A stretch of DNA of 64,000 nucleotides, taken from positions 1-64,000 of the forward strand of contig JAZKZE010000115.1 in assembly GCA_045612485.1 (NCBI GenBank), in the 5' to 3' direction. The notes beneath the pieces are model-generated. The model did no database searches. It was not told where the DNA came from and worked only from the letters and a program-made list of their open reading frames with translations. This stretch comes from RGIG5327 sp045612485 (GTDB lineage: Bacteria > Verrucomicrobiota > Lentisphaeria > Victivallales > UBA1829). Shown one piece after another: positions 35,117 through 43,533 of this stretch (the stretch's first letter is position 1; the number at the start of each line of letters is the position of its first letter). Position numbers and translations under genes: made by a program.

Positions 35117-35157
35117 TAAAAAAAGAAGAACAGACCTTCTGTAAAAAGAAGATCTGT
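35117..35157 (-). terminator. Terminator between the AICAR transformylase gene and recD2
   Basis: On the minus strand ACAGATCTTCT (35157-35147) pairs with AGAAGGTCTGT (35140-35130, one wobble) and is followed by TCTTCTTTTTTT. It lies between the purH-type stop codon and the recD2 start. Confidence 0.75.
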
Positions 35158-35168
35158 CCTGTAATGGA

Positions 35169-36290
35169 TCAGTGATGGGAGAATACCCGTTCAGGAGCGT
35201 GACGCAGTGCCACACCAAGTTCATTGGCACGTTTTACCACATCGGCGTCTTTCAGAGAACCGGAGGGTGCCACGATGGCTTTGATCCCGGCTTTTGCGGC
35301 AGTTTCCACGGCATCGTAGAAGGGGAAGAATCCGTCACTGGACATTACTGCCCCTTCCAGAGAGTTTTCCCCGGTATATTTCTGACGGAATTTTTCAATA
35401 GCCTGTTCCACAGCACCCACGCGGTCCTGTTCACCGGTACCCACAGCAAGGGTCTGACCGTTTTTCACGATGACTACGCCATTGGAACGCACGCTGATAT
35501 TGATATACCATGCGGCAAGAAGGTCTGCCATTTCCGCTTCTGTGGGAACGACGGTGGAAGTATGGGCACCGCAAGCCTTGTTTTCACCGGAGGCGGGAGG
35601 AAGATCTTCAGCGGAACGCACATTGGTGAGAAGGGGGGCGGCAATGACGAGAGAACCGTCGCAGAGGATCTTCATGGTATTGGCGTCTCCTTCGGGATCG
35701 TCACCCACATAACGGGGGATGGAGGCAATGTCGCCGCACTGGAGGATACGGATCTGCTTGTTGAGCTTGTAGGTTTCCTGATCGTTGAAGATTGCAAGAG
35801 CTTCTTCTTCAAAATCGGGGGCTACCACACATTCGCAGAAGGTACTCATGATCTCTTTTGCGGTTTCAGCATCCACTTTCACGTTGAAAGCGATCACGCT
35901 TCCGAAAGCGGCACGGGCATCGCAGTCTCTGGCTTTTTTGTAAACATCCACAAGACTCTCCCCTTTACGCATGACGGAAGCTCCGCTGGGGTTGACGTGT
36001 TTCATTACGGCGCAGGCGGGTTCGTCAAAATATTTCACGATATTGAGGGCTCCGGAAATATCTTCCAGATTGGTCTGGGAGAGACCGTTTTTCCCGCTTT
36101 TGAGAGTTTTCATATTGGCGATAGCCCCTTTGGAACCTTCGGGGATATAGAAAGCCGCAGGCTGGTGGGGGTTGGTACCGTAACGCAGGTCATCTGCCTT
36201 GATGAATTTTTTCCCGCCGATGATGATCTCGGAGGCAAAATCTCCGGTATTTTTGGTAAGATACGCATTTCTGCCCAATTTTTCAGCCAT
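35169..36290 (-). CDS. Stand-alone AICAR transformylase (PurH C-terminal domain only)
   Basis: A 373-aa protein matching the transformylase half of PurH, which formylates AICAR with 10-formyl-THF in the penultimate step of IMP synthesis. It has RYGTNPHQPAAFY (residues 36-48), the catalytic Lys-His in VMKHVNPSG, FGSVIAFN, and the C-terminal RSNGVVIVKNG and SDGFFPF. The N-terminal IMP cyclohydrolase (MGS-like) domain of bifunctional PurH, about 200 residues, is absent, and there is no room upstream for a lost part. IMP cyclohydrolase must be encoded elsewhere. Single-domain versions are known in some bacteria. Confidence 0.88.
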   Translation of the reverse strand: MAEKLGRNAYLTKNTGDFASEIIIGGKKFIKADDLRYGTNPHQPAAFYIPEGSKGAIANMKTLKSGKNGLSQTNLEDISGALNIVKYFDEPACAVMKHVNPSGASVMRKGESLVDVYKKARDCDARAAFGSVIAFNVKVDAETAKEIMSTFCECVVAPDFEEEALAIFNDQETYKLNKQIRILQCGDIASIPRYVGDDPEGDANTMKILCDGSLVIAAPLLTNVRSAEDLPPASGENKACGAHTSTVVPTEAEMADLLAAWYINISVRSNGVVIVKNGQTLAVGTGEQDRVGAVEQAIEKFRQKYTGENSLEGAVMSSDGFFPFYDAVETAAKAGIKAIVAPSGSLKDADVVKRANELGVALRHAPERVFSHH

Positions 36291-36366
36291 TTTTACGACT
36301 CCTTTTTTGATTTTATGCTTTTTTATGTTAAATTATGTTTTCTGAAGAAACAGAACTTCACCATAC

Positions 36367-36395
36367 AATTTACATTCCCTGTGGCATATTGGCAA
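36367..36395 (-). promoter_or_regulatory. Possible promoter of the AICAR transformylase gene
   Basis: Minus strand: TTGCCA (36395-36390), 17-base spacer, TAAATT (36372-36367), about 77 bases from the ATG. The match is fair, in the divergent gap between this gene and tmk. Confidence 0.35.
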
Positions 36396-36483
36396 ATTGT
36401 TTGAGTGAAAAAGATGAAAAAAACTGTGAAAAATGCCCTGCTTCATAATAAAACAAGGGCTTTTGAGAAAGGTGAGGCATATT

Positions 36484-37131
36484 TTGAAAGGATATTTTAT
36501 CACATTTGAAGGCGCGGAAGGCTGTGGAAAAAGTACCCAGATCCGTTTGCTGGGGGAGGCTTTGGAAAAAGCCGGAAGAGAGGTGACAGTATCCCGTTCC
36601 CCGGGAGGAACTGTTGTGGCGGAAAAGATCCGCAGTATCCTTAAAGAGGTGACGCCCGGGGAAGATCTGGAACCGGAAACCGAATTATTACTTTTCGGAG
36701 CCTGTCACAGTCAGATGACCGCAAATCTCATCAAACCTGTTCTGGATAAAGGAGGCATCCTTTTAAGCGACCGGTTCTATGATTCCACCATTGCTTATCA
36801 GGGATATGCCAGAAATCTGGGCGTGGAGAGTGTGAAATGGATCAATCATTATGCCTGCCGGAACCTGAAGCCGGATCTTACCATCCTTCTGGATATGGAT
36901 CCGGAAGAGGGAATAAAACGTGCGGCAGAACGGGCTGGGACAAAAGAAAATCTTGCCAATGACCGGTTCGATTCGGAAAAACTTTCCTTCCATCATGCCG
37001 TACGCAATGCCTTTCTCCGCCTTGCGGAAGAAGAACCGGAACGGTTTGCTGTTATACCGGCAAATGCCTCAATCGAAGAAGTTCATAACCGTATCCTGGA
37101 GGCGGTCCATGTACACCTGGGCATACTTTGA
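36484..37131 (+). CDS. tmk: Thymidylate kinase
   Basis: A 215-aa dTMP kinase that makes dTDP from dTMP and ATP. It has the P-loop FEGAEGCGKST (residues 7-17), the DR(F/Y) motif in LSDRFYDSTIAYQG (about 98), and LDMDPEEGIKRAAER for the lid region. I chose a TTG start at 36484: it gives the family N-terminus KGYFITFEG, and AAAGGTGAGG lies 6 bases before it. An in-frame ATG at 36433 would add 17 residues not usual in the family. The end overlaps the start of holB by 23 bases. Confidence 0.9.
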   Translation: MKGYFITFEGAEGCGKSTQIRLLGEALEKAGREVTVSRSPGGTVVAEKIRSILKEVTPGEDLEPETELLLFGACHSQMTANLIKPVLDKGGILLSDRFYDSTIAYQGYARNLGVESVKWINHYACRNLKPDLTILLDMDPEEGIKRAAERAGTKENLANDRFDSEKLSFHHAVRNAFLRLAEEEPERFAVIPANASIEEVHNRILEAVHVHLGIL

Positions 37132-38182
37132 AGAACGTTTTCCCATGGTGATCCACGCTCTGAAAAGGGCGGCGGAAGCGGGGACTCTCGCTCATGCGTA
37201 TCTGATTGTCAGTACCAATCCTGATTACAGAACGCAATTTCCTCTTCTCCTCTCCTGTCTTGCGGTCTGCGGGAACCGTAATGAGGATGGTTCCCCCTGC
37301 TGTAAATGTGAAAACTGTACAAAGATCCTTAATGGATTATATCCGGATTTCCATACCCTTGCCCCTACCTCCAAAGCAAGGGAGATCGTGATCGGCAAGG
37401 ATACGGATGATATTGATACTTTACGGTGGTTTGAAGCCCAGTTCCATTTAAGTGCCTCCACTTCCTGCGGCTGGAAATTAGGGGTGATACAGGAAGCCGA
37501 TACTATGAATGAATCCGCCCAGAATGCTTTCCTTAAAACATTGGAAGAGCCCCCGGGAAAATGTTTCTTCCTGCTGACGACAGCAAGGGCTTCCCGGCTT
37601 CTGCCTACCATCCGTTCCCGCTGTCAGATCCTGTATCTTACAGATAACTGCTGTGAATATGATTTTCCCCGCTGCGGGGATGTGCCGGGACTTCTTGCCA
37701 AACTTGTGGAACCTGTGGAAAAAGAAAAAAGTCTGATGGCAGCCTCTGATACTGCCAATGCCCTTATTGCCATAGCTTCTGCCTTGTATCAGGCGGCGGA
37801 AAAAGAGGCGGAAGAGGAGTGGAACCCCCGTCTGGAACAGGCAAAAGAACTGGAAAATGCCGGATTGAAACTTCTGGAAAAACGTCTGGAAGGGGCGACC
37901 GGAAGCAAATACAGGAAAAACCGGGAGCAGTTTATGAGTCTTATCCATTCCTGGTGTGCAGTCCTTGCTCTGAAGGCAACCGGGATCCCGCCGGAGATCC
38001 TGCCGGATAAAACTCTTGCGGAAAGTATGGGGGATCTCCCGGAAAAGATCGGTGAAAAACGTTCTTTTAAAATACTGGATCATGCCGGTGAACTGCTTGC
38101 CGGATTGCGGACAAATGTAAATGATGAACTTGCATTGCGGGTATTCTGCCTGAATGCGGCAGTAAAGACGAGGGATTTGTGA
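37109..38182 (+). CDS. holB: DNA polymerase III delta' subunit (clamp loader)
   Basis: A 357-aa protein of the HolB/DnaX-like AAA+ family, part of the clamp loader. It has the N-terminal HALKRAAEAGTLAHAYL, a zinc module of four cysteines (CGNR...CCKCENC, about residues 53-69), and the delta' motif ESAQNAFLKTLEEPP followed by TIRSRCQ. The Walker A is replaced, as is normal for delta'. It lies in the typical tmk-holB arrangement and overlaps tmk by 23 bases; GGAGG precedes the ATG. The next gene starts 1 base after its stop. Confidence 0.88.
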   Translation: MYTWAYFEERFPMVIHALKRAAEAGTLAHAYLIVSTNPDYRTQFPLLLSCLAVCGNRNEDGSPCCKCENCTKILNGLYPDFHTLAPTSKAREIVIGKDTDDIDTLRWFEAQFHLSASTSCGWKLGVIQEADTMNESAQNAFLKTLEEPPGKCFFLLTTARASRLLPTIRSRCQILYLTDNCCEYDFPRCGDVPGLLAKLVEPVEKEKSLMAASDTANALIAIASALYQAAEKEAEEEWNPRLEQAKELENAGLKLLEKRLEGATGSKYRKNREQFMSLIHSWCAVLALKATGIPPEILPDKTLAESMGDLPEKIGEKRSFKILDHAGELLAGLRTNVNDELALRVFCLNAAVKTRDL

Positions 38183-38183
38183 G

Positions 38184-39362
38184 ATGAAAGAGATCCGAAA
38201 AGTAAGTATTATCGGCGGTTGCGGTCATGTGGGGATCCCTCTGGGACTTGCCCTTGCCGACCGCGGGTTTACTGTCACCCTTCTGGATGTGAATGAGAAG
38301 GCTGTGAGTCTTCTGAAAGAAGGGAAACTGCCCTTTATCGAGGAAGGGGCGGAAGTCCTGCTGCGTAAATATATAAACAAAACTCTTTTTGTTACCATGG
38401 ATCCCTCCTGCCTCAAAGAACAGCACTGCGTTATTTTTGTTACTGGAACTCCTGTGGATGAACATCTCAATGCAAAAGTCCATGCGGTTCTGGATGTGGT
38501 GAAAGAGTATCTTCCTTTTCTTTCGGAAGAACAGCTCATCGTTTTACGCAGCACCCTTTACCCCGGAACGGTGCGGATCGTGGAAAATATGCTTTTACGC
38601 AATAATTTCAAGTGCAAACTTGCCTTCTGCCCGGAACGGATATTGCAGGGAAAGGGGATCAAAGAAATTTTTGAACTGCCCCAGCTGGTTTCCGGCTGTT
38701 CGGAAGAGGCGGAAAAAGAGGCTTCGATCCTTTTCGGGAAAGTTGCGAAAAAGATCATTCTTCTTTCTCCGGAAGAGGCGGAACTTGCCAAGATCATGAC
38801 CAACTCCTGGCGGTATCTGGAATTTGCCATTGCCAATCAGTTCTATATGATCGCGGAGGAACACGGGGTGGATTTTTACAAGGTCTATAATGCCATGACG
38901 GATGATTACCCCAGAGCCAGACACTTTCCCCGGCCGGGACTTGCCGCAGGACCCTGTCTTTTCAAGGATACCATGCAGCTTGCCTCCTACCATGACAACG
39001 GCTTTTTCCTGGGACACAGTGCCATGCTGGTCAATGAGGGATTGCCCAATCTTCTTGTTGCCCAGCTTGCCAAAAAAATGGGCGGGAGTCTGAAAAATAA
39101 AAAGATCGCGATCCTGGGGATGACTTTCAAGGCAAATAATGATGATACAAGGGAATCTCTTTCCTTCAAGATCAAAAAACTTCTGGAACAGAAAATGGCG
39201 TTTGTTCTGCCTTCTGATCCCTATCTCAAAGATACCCTGCCACTGGAAAAGGCGTTGGAAGAGGCGGAAGGGATCATTATCGGAACTCCCCACAATGCGT
39301 ATAAAGATCTTTCTCTGAAAGTTCCCTTTGCCGATTGCTGGGGGATCATCTGTAAAGAGTGA
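38184..39362 (+). CDS. UDP-glucose/GDP-mannose dehydrogenase family protein
   Basis: A 392-aa NAD-dependent nucleotide-sugar dehydrogenase. It has the N-terminal Rossmann motif IGGCGHVGIPLGLALADRG (residues 10-28), the central domain with LRSTLYPGT and FCPERILQGKG, the catalytic Cys in AAGPCLFKD (about residue 258) and the C-terminal LGMTFKANNDDTRES. The Cys context is closer to UDP-N-acetyl-mannosamine or other WecC-like members than to UDP-glucose 6-dehydrogenase, so the substrate is uncertain. It likely makes uronic acids for surface polysaccharide. It is translationally coupled to holB. Confidence 0.85.
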   Translation: MKEIRKVSIIGGCGHVGIPLGLALADRGFTVTLLDVNEKAVSLLKEGKLPFIEEGAEVLLRKYINKTLFVTMDPSCLKEQHCVIFVTGTPVDEHLNAKVHAVLDVVKEYLPFLSEEQLIVLRSTLYPGTVRIVENMLLRNNFKCKLAFCPERILQGKGIKEIFELPQLVSGCSEEAEKEASILFGKVAKKIILLSPEEAELAKIMTNSWRYLEFAIANQFYMIAEEHGVDFYKVYNAMTDDYPRARHFPRPGLAAGPCLFKDTMQLASYHDNGFFLGHSAMLVNEGLPNLLVAQLAKKMGGSLKNKKIAILGMTFKANNDDTRESLSFKIKKLLEQKMAFVLPSDPYLKDTLPLEKALEEAEGIIIGTPHNAYKDLSLKVPFADCWGIICKE

Positions 39363-39454
39363 CAGCCCTTACAGAAAATAAAAAACGCCGGAAAAATACC
39401 ACTGTATGAAAAACGGGGCTTGTATTTTTATTAAACTATGGTAATTTAAAGAAT

Positions 39455-39550
39455 ATTGTTTCCGGGGGTTTCTGCTGAGAAGGGCATCTCGCAAGAACCG
39501 GGCGTATTGATTATAAATCTATTACTGCTCCAGGGTGAGCGGAACGGGGT
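39455..39550 (+). promoter_or_regulatory. Structured leader upstream of potA (candidate)
   Basis: The 95 bases before potA are GC-rich and can form nested helices: GAGA/TCTC extended by TGC/GCA (39473-39493) inside a GGTT/AACC stem, then GCTC/GAGC (39527-39540) close to the ribosome binding site GGGGTG. No known riboswitch consensus was recognised. It may control the polyamine transporter at the RNA level. Confidence 0.3.
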
Positions 39551-39553
39551 GCC

Positions 39554-40693
39554 ATGAGCGATCATATTCTGCAATTTCAAAACATTACCAAGCGTTTCGG
39601 CAGTCAGACTGTCCTTGACGATGTGTCACTTAATGTGGGAACCGGGGAGATCTTTTCCCTTTTAGGACCCAGCGGCTGCGGTAAAACCACCTTATTGCGT
39701 ATCTGCGGCGGGTTTGATTATCCCGATGCAGGCAGAGTCATCCTTGACGGAAAGGATATTACGGAACTGCCTCCCAACAAACGGGAGATCCGTACGGTAT
39801 TTCAGAACTATGCACTTTTTCCCCATATGACGGTCTGGGATAATGTGGCTTTCGGTCTGAAAATCGCCGGAGTGGATAAGCATACCATGATGCGGGAAGT
39901 GGGCAAATACATTGAAATGGTACAGTTGAGCGGCCATGAAGGGAAAAAGCCCGGTCAGTTGAGCGGCGGTCAGCGTCAGCGTGTCGCCATTGCCCGCGCC
40001 CTTGTGAACAAACCCAAGATCCTTCTTCTGGATGAACCTCTTGCCGCACTTGACCTGAAACTGCGTCAGCGGATGCTTATTGAACTGGATACCATCCATG
40101 ATGAAGTGGGGATCACCTTCCTTTTTGTTACCCATGACCAGCAGGAGGCGATGAGTATCAGCGATCACATTGCGGTCATGCATAACGGCAATGTGGAACA
40201 GATCGGTACTCCCGTGGAACTTTATGAAGCACCGAAAAACAGTTTTATTGCCGCCTTTATCGGGGATACCAACTTCTTCGACGGGATCGTGGAAAAGGTG
40301 GATGGAGATTACTGTACGCTTATGATCAAGGATTTCCCTGCTCTGAGTGTGTATAATGACAAAAAACTCAAACGGGGGGATAAGGTCAATTTGAGTATCC
40401 GTCCGGAAAAATTTATGATCTCTGCCACAAAACCGGAGATCACAGATGCCCACACCAACATCCTTCAGGGGAAAGTGGAGGAGGTCATCTATCTGGGAGC
40501 GCATACCCGTTACTGGGTAAGGGTACAGGATTGGCGTATTTCCGTGGTCAAACAGCACTTCAGTTATGCCCTGGATGAGAAAAAGATCCGCTGGGATGAT
40601 GAAGTATGGCTGAAATTTGAAGGAGATAATGCCTATATGCTTGAACGGTACACGGAAGAAGATGAGAATCTTCTTGCTCTTCCGGACGTATGA
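39554..40693 (+). CDS. potA: Spermidine/putrescine ABC transporter ATP-binding protein
   Basis: A 379-aa ABC ATPase with Walker A GPSGCGKTT (about residue 38), Q-loop VFQNYALFPHMTV, signature LSGGQRQRVAIARA (about 136), Walker B LLLDEPLAALD and H-loop VTHDQ. A C-terminal TOBE-type regulatory domain (about 240-370) is typical of PotA/CysA-type importers. It energises import of polyamines through PotB/PotC. It is the first gene of potABCD; GGGGTG precedes the ATG. The gene order and the PotD lipoprotein identify the substrate class. Confidence 0.93.
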   Translation: MSDHILQFQNITKRFGSQTVLDDVSLNVGTGEIFSLLGPSGCGKTTLLRICGGFDYPDAGRVILDGKDITELPPNKREIRTVFQNYALFPHMTVWDNVAFGLKIAGVDKHTMMREVGKYIEMVQLSGHEGKKPGQLSGGQRQRVAIARALVNKPKILLLDEPLAALDLKLRQRMLIELDTIHDEVGITFLFVTHDQQEAMSISDHIAVMHNGNVEQIGTPVELYEAPKNSFIAAFIGDTNFFDGIVEKVDGDYCTLMIKDFPALSVYNDKKLKRGDKVNLSIRPEKFMISATKPEITDAHTNILQGKVEEVIYLGAHTRYWVRVQDWRISVVKQHFSYALDEKKIRWDDEVWLKFEGDNAYMLERYTEEDENLLALPDV

Positions 40694-40717
40694 TCTTCCG
40701 TAAAGAGGGAGTGTTCC

Positions 40718-41602
40718 ATGAAAAGGTTCAGAAATCATGTATTGATAACCATGCCGTCTTTTCTCTGGCTGGTCATCTTCTATGCTTTACCGGTCTTCAT
40801 CGTTTTTCTTCTTGCCTTCAAACCTGTTGACCCTTACGGGGGGATCGGGGACGGCTGGACGCTGACTACATTGCGGAATCTTTCCAACCCCAGTTATCCT
40901 GCTATTATCTGGAGGACTGTCTGGCTGGGAGTCGTTTCCACAGCGGTAAGTATCATTATTGCCATTCCCATAGCCTATCATCTGGCGAAAATGAGTTCAA
41001 AACTGCGTAATATCGTCCTTATGCTTATTATTGTACCTTTCTGGACAAACTTTCTCATCCGTATTTTTGCGTGGAAGGTTTTTCTCAATCCGGAGGGCTT
41101 TTTCCGCAGAAGTCTGGTGTATATCGGGCTTATTCCGGAAGAAACCATGCTTCTTTACAACCAGTGGGCGGTTCTTGCAGTAATGATCTATACCTATCTG
41201 CCCTATGCCATCCTGCCCATCTATGCTGCGGCGGAAAAGTTTGATTTTGCTTTGCTGGATGCGGCAAAAGATCTGGGGGCAGGTTCTTTCCAGGCTTTCC
41301 GGAAAGTGTTTCTCCCGTCTATTTCCAAGAGTATCGGGGTGGCGGTGATGGTGGTATTGATCCCTGCACTGGGGGCATATCTTATTCCGGATCTGGTGGG
41401 GGGACCCACAAGTGAAATGATTGGCGACAAGATCGCTCAGAGTGTATTTACAGAACGGAATCTGCCTCATGCAAGTGCATTGTCTGCCATTCTGATGATT
41501 GCAGTATTCCTGCCGCTTCTTCTGATGATGTTTTTCAGAAGAGTATGTAATAACATCAATCCGGAAGCGGAGAAAACAGCTCGTATCGGGGTGAAAAAAT
41601 GA
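40718..41602 (+). CDS. potB: Spermidine/putrescine ABC transporter permease PotB
   Basis: A 294-aa inner-membrane permease with about six helices. The EAA loop reads AAKDLGAGSFQAFRKVFLP (about 185-203) and contacts PotA. N-terminal PSFLWLVIFYALPVF and the large periplasmic loop after the first helix match PotB rather than PotC. It follows potA by 24 bases (AAAGAGGGAG) and overlaps potC by 4 bases. Confidence 0.92.
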   Translation: MKRFRNHVLITMPSFLWLVIFYALPVFIVFLLAFKPVDPYGGIGDGWTLTTLRNLSNPSYPAIIWRTVWLGVVSTAVSIIIAIPIAYHLAKMSSKLRNIVLMLIIVPFWTNFLIRIFAWKVFLNPEGFFRRSLVYIGLIPEETMLLYNQWAVLAVMIYTYLPYAILPIYAAAEKFDFALLDAAKDLGAGSFQAFRKVFLPSISKSIGVAVMVVLIPALGAYLIPDLVGGPTSEMIGDKIAQSVFTERNLPHASALSAILMIAVFLPLLLMMFFRRVCNNINPEAEKTARIGVKK

Positions 41603-42408
41603 GAAAATGCAACCGTTCCAGCCGTTTTCCCATGATCGTGACCATTATCACGCTCATTTTCCTGTATGCACCTCTTGTGGTGGTATCCATTGCTTCTTTC
41701 AATAACAGTAAATACGGCGGGGCGTGGAGAGGTTTTTCCTTCCGCTGGTATGAAAAACTTTTTACCGATACCGCTATCTGGGAAGCATTGGTCAATACAC
41801 TTGTTGTGGCTCTTATTGCCACATTTTTCTCCACCCTTCTGGGGACACTTGCCGCCCTTGCCCTGTATAAGGGGAAAGGAAAATTACAGGTCTTTCATTA
41901 TGCTCTTGTCTATTCGCCGCTTGTGGTGCCGGATATTCTCATGGGGATCAGTCTGCTGCTTCTCTTTGTTACTACCATCGGTATCGGTGCAAAGATCGGT
42001 CTTTCCCTTGAACTGGGGATGACTACCATCATTATTGCCCATGTAACATTCTGTTTAAGTTATGTGACTATGGTGGTGCTGGGGCGTCTTCAGGATTTTG
42101 ACCATTCCCTTATTGAGGCCGCCCAGGATCTGGGAGCCAATGCCCTTCAGATCTTTTTCAAGGTTACGCTTCCCATTATTGCCCCTGCCATTATTGCCGG
42201 TGCTTTGTTTGCTTTCACCCTTTCCATTGATGACTTTGTTATCACTTTCTTTGTGAAGGGGGCGGGAGATACCACTCTACCCATTTATATCCAAAGTGCT
42301 ATGCGGCGGGGTACACCCGCTGTTATCAACGCCTTGTCTGTGGTCTTTCTGATCCTGACATTTATTTTAGTATTCACAAGTCAAAAACTGCTGGAGAAAA
42401 AGAAATGA
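41599..42408 (+). CDS. potC: Spermidine/putrescine ABC transporter permease PotC
   Basis: A 269-aa inner-membrane permease, the partner of PotB. N-terminal YAPLVVVSIASFNNSKYGG, the EAA loop EAAQDLGANALQIFFKVTLP (about 174-193) and SIDDFVITFFVKG match PotC. It overlaps potB and potD by 4 bases each, so the three are translationally coupled. Confidence 0.93.
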   Translation: MRKCNRSSRFPMIVTIITLIFLYAPLVVVSIASFNNSKYGGAWRGFSFRWYEKLFTDTAIWEALVNTLVVALIATFFSTLLGTLAALALYKGKGKLQVFHYALVYSPLVVPDILMGISLLLLFVTTIGIGAKIGLSLELGMTTIIIAHVTFCLSYVTMVVLGRLQDFDHSLIEAAQDLGANALQIFFKVTLPIIAPAIIAGALFAFTLSIDDFVITFFVKGAGDTTLPIYIQSAMRRGTPAVINALSVVFLILTFILVFTSQKLLEKKK

Positions 42409-43439
42409 AAAAACTCTTTTCCGCCGTCGTTCTCGCCCTTGCCGCTGTGTTGCTTTCTTCCTGCGGCAAACCCAAAGAAGTGCTTACCATTTACAACTGG
42501 GGGGATTATATTTCTCCGGAAGTGGTGAAAAAGTTTGAAAAAGAATTCAACTGCAAAGTGAAACTGGATGTATTTGACTCCAATGAAGCCATGTATGCCA
42601 AGCTGAAAGCCGGGGCAAAGGGATATGATATCGTTGTACCTTCCTCCTACATGGCGGAACTGATGCAGAAACAGAATATGCTTGCAGCACTGGATCACAA
42701 ACTTCTCCCCAATGTGACAAAGTATGTGGATAAGAGTTATACCAAACTTTCTCTGGATAAGGAACTCAAATATACAGTCCCTTATTTTGCCAGTTTTACC
42801 GGTATCGGGTACAATACAAAGAAGGTAAAAGATTTTAAACCTACCTGGCACATGTTTGAAAGAGCAGACCTCAAAGGCCGCTGCTCCCTGCTCAACGATC
42901 TGCGTGAAGTCATCGGTATCGGACTTCTTATGACTGGACACGACATGAATTCCACCAATCAGAAAGATCTGGATGACGCTGTCAAACAGGTTCTTGTCTG
43001 GAAGAAAAATATTGCCAAATTTGAAGTGGATGATGCCAAACGCGCCCTTGCCGCCGGTGAATTTGTGATGATCCAGACTTACAGCGGGGATATGCTTCAG
43101 GTTTCTTCTGAAAATAAAGACATTGCCTTTGTTATCCCCAAAGAAGGTTCCTCTTTCACCTTTGATACCTTTGCCATCCTCAAAGATGCCCCCAATGCGG
43201 CTCTTGCCCACAAATTCATCAACTTTATCTACCGGCCCGACATCTGTGCGGCAAACATGAATGAGATCATGTATGTAACTCCCCACACGGAAGCGGTAAA
43301 ACTGGTGAATGAAGATCTCCGCAAGAATCCTGCGTTCCTTATTCCTGAAGATGTAAGAGCCAAATGCCAGCCCCAGAAAGATCTTGGTGCTGAAAACAGT
43401 AAATATGTGAAAGCATGGGAACTTATCCGTCAGAAATAA
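42405..43439 (+). CDS. potD: Spermidine/putrescine-binding lipoprotein PotD
   Basis: A 344-aa substrate-binding protein with a lipobox (LLSSC, Cys about residue 21), so it is lipid-anchored rather than free in the periplasm. The mature part starts LTIYNWGDYISPEVVKKFE, the hallmark of PotD/PotF, with YDIVVPSSYM and FTGIGYNTK in the binding lobes. Acidic and aromatic residues that hold the polyamine are not assigned individually. It ends the potABCD operon before a bidirectional terminator. Confidence 0.92.
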   Translation: MKKLFSAVVLALAAVLLSSCGKPKEVLTIYNWGDYISPEVVKKFEKEFNCKVKLDVFDSNEAMYAKLKAGAKGYDIVVPSSYMAELMQKQNMLAALDHKLLPNVTKYVDKSYTKLSLDKELKYTVPYFASFTGIGYNTKKVKDFKPTWHMFERADLKGRCSLLNDLREVIGIGLLMTGHDMNSTNQKDLDDAVKQVLVWKKNIAKFEVDDAKRALAAGEFVMIQTYSGDMLQVSSENKDIAFVIPKEGSSFTFDTFAILKDAPNAALAHKFINFIYRPDICAANMNEIMYVTPHTEAVKLVNEDLRKNPAFLIPEDVRAKCQPQKDLGAENSKYVKAWELIRQK

Positions 43440-43466
43440 GATTTTCCATTCTGTAATACCATAAAA

Positions 43467-43507
43467 AATCCCGGTCGGTTTTTCAATGTGCCGACCGGGA
43501 TTTTTTT
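43467..43507. terminator. Bidirectional terminator between potD and the glycosidase-like gene
   Basis: A 12-bp perfect stem (43467-43478 with 43491-43502) with T-runs on the 3' side of both strands (TTTTTTT after 43501 on plus; AAAAAA before 43468). It serves both convergent genes. Confidence 0.9.
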
Positions 43508-43533
43508 ATCTTTTTCTGTTGCTGAAAGGAAAC

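Noticed and set aside
39471..39540. Thiamine-pyrophosphate riboswitch before potA, because of CTGAGA
   Set aside because: The other conserved THI-box strings are absent, and the downstream genes are polyamine transport genes. Kept only as a generic structured leader.
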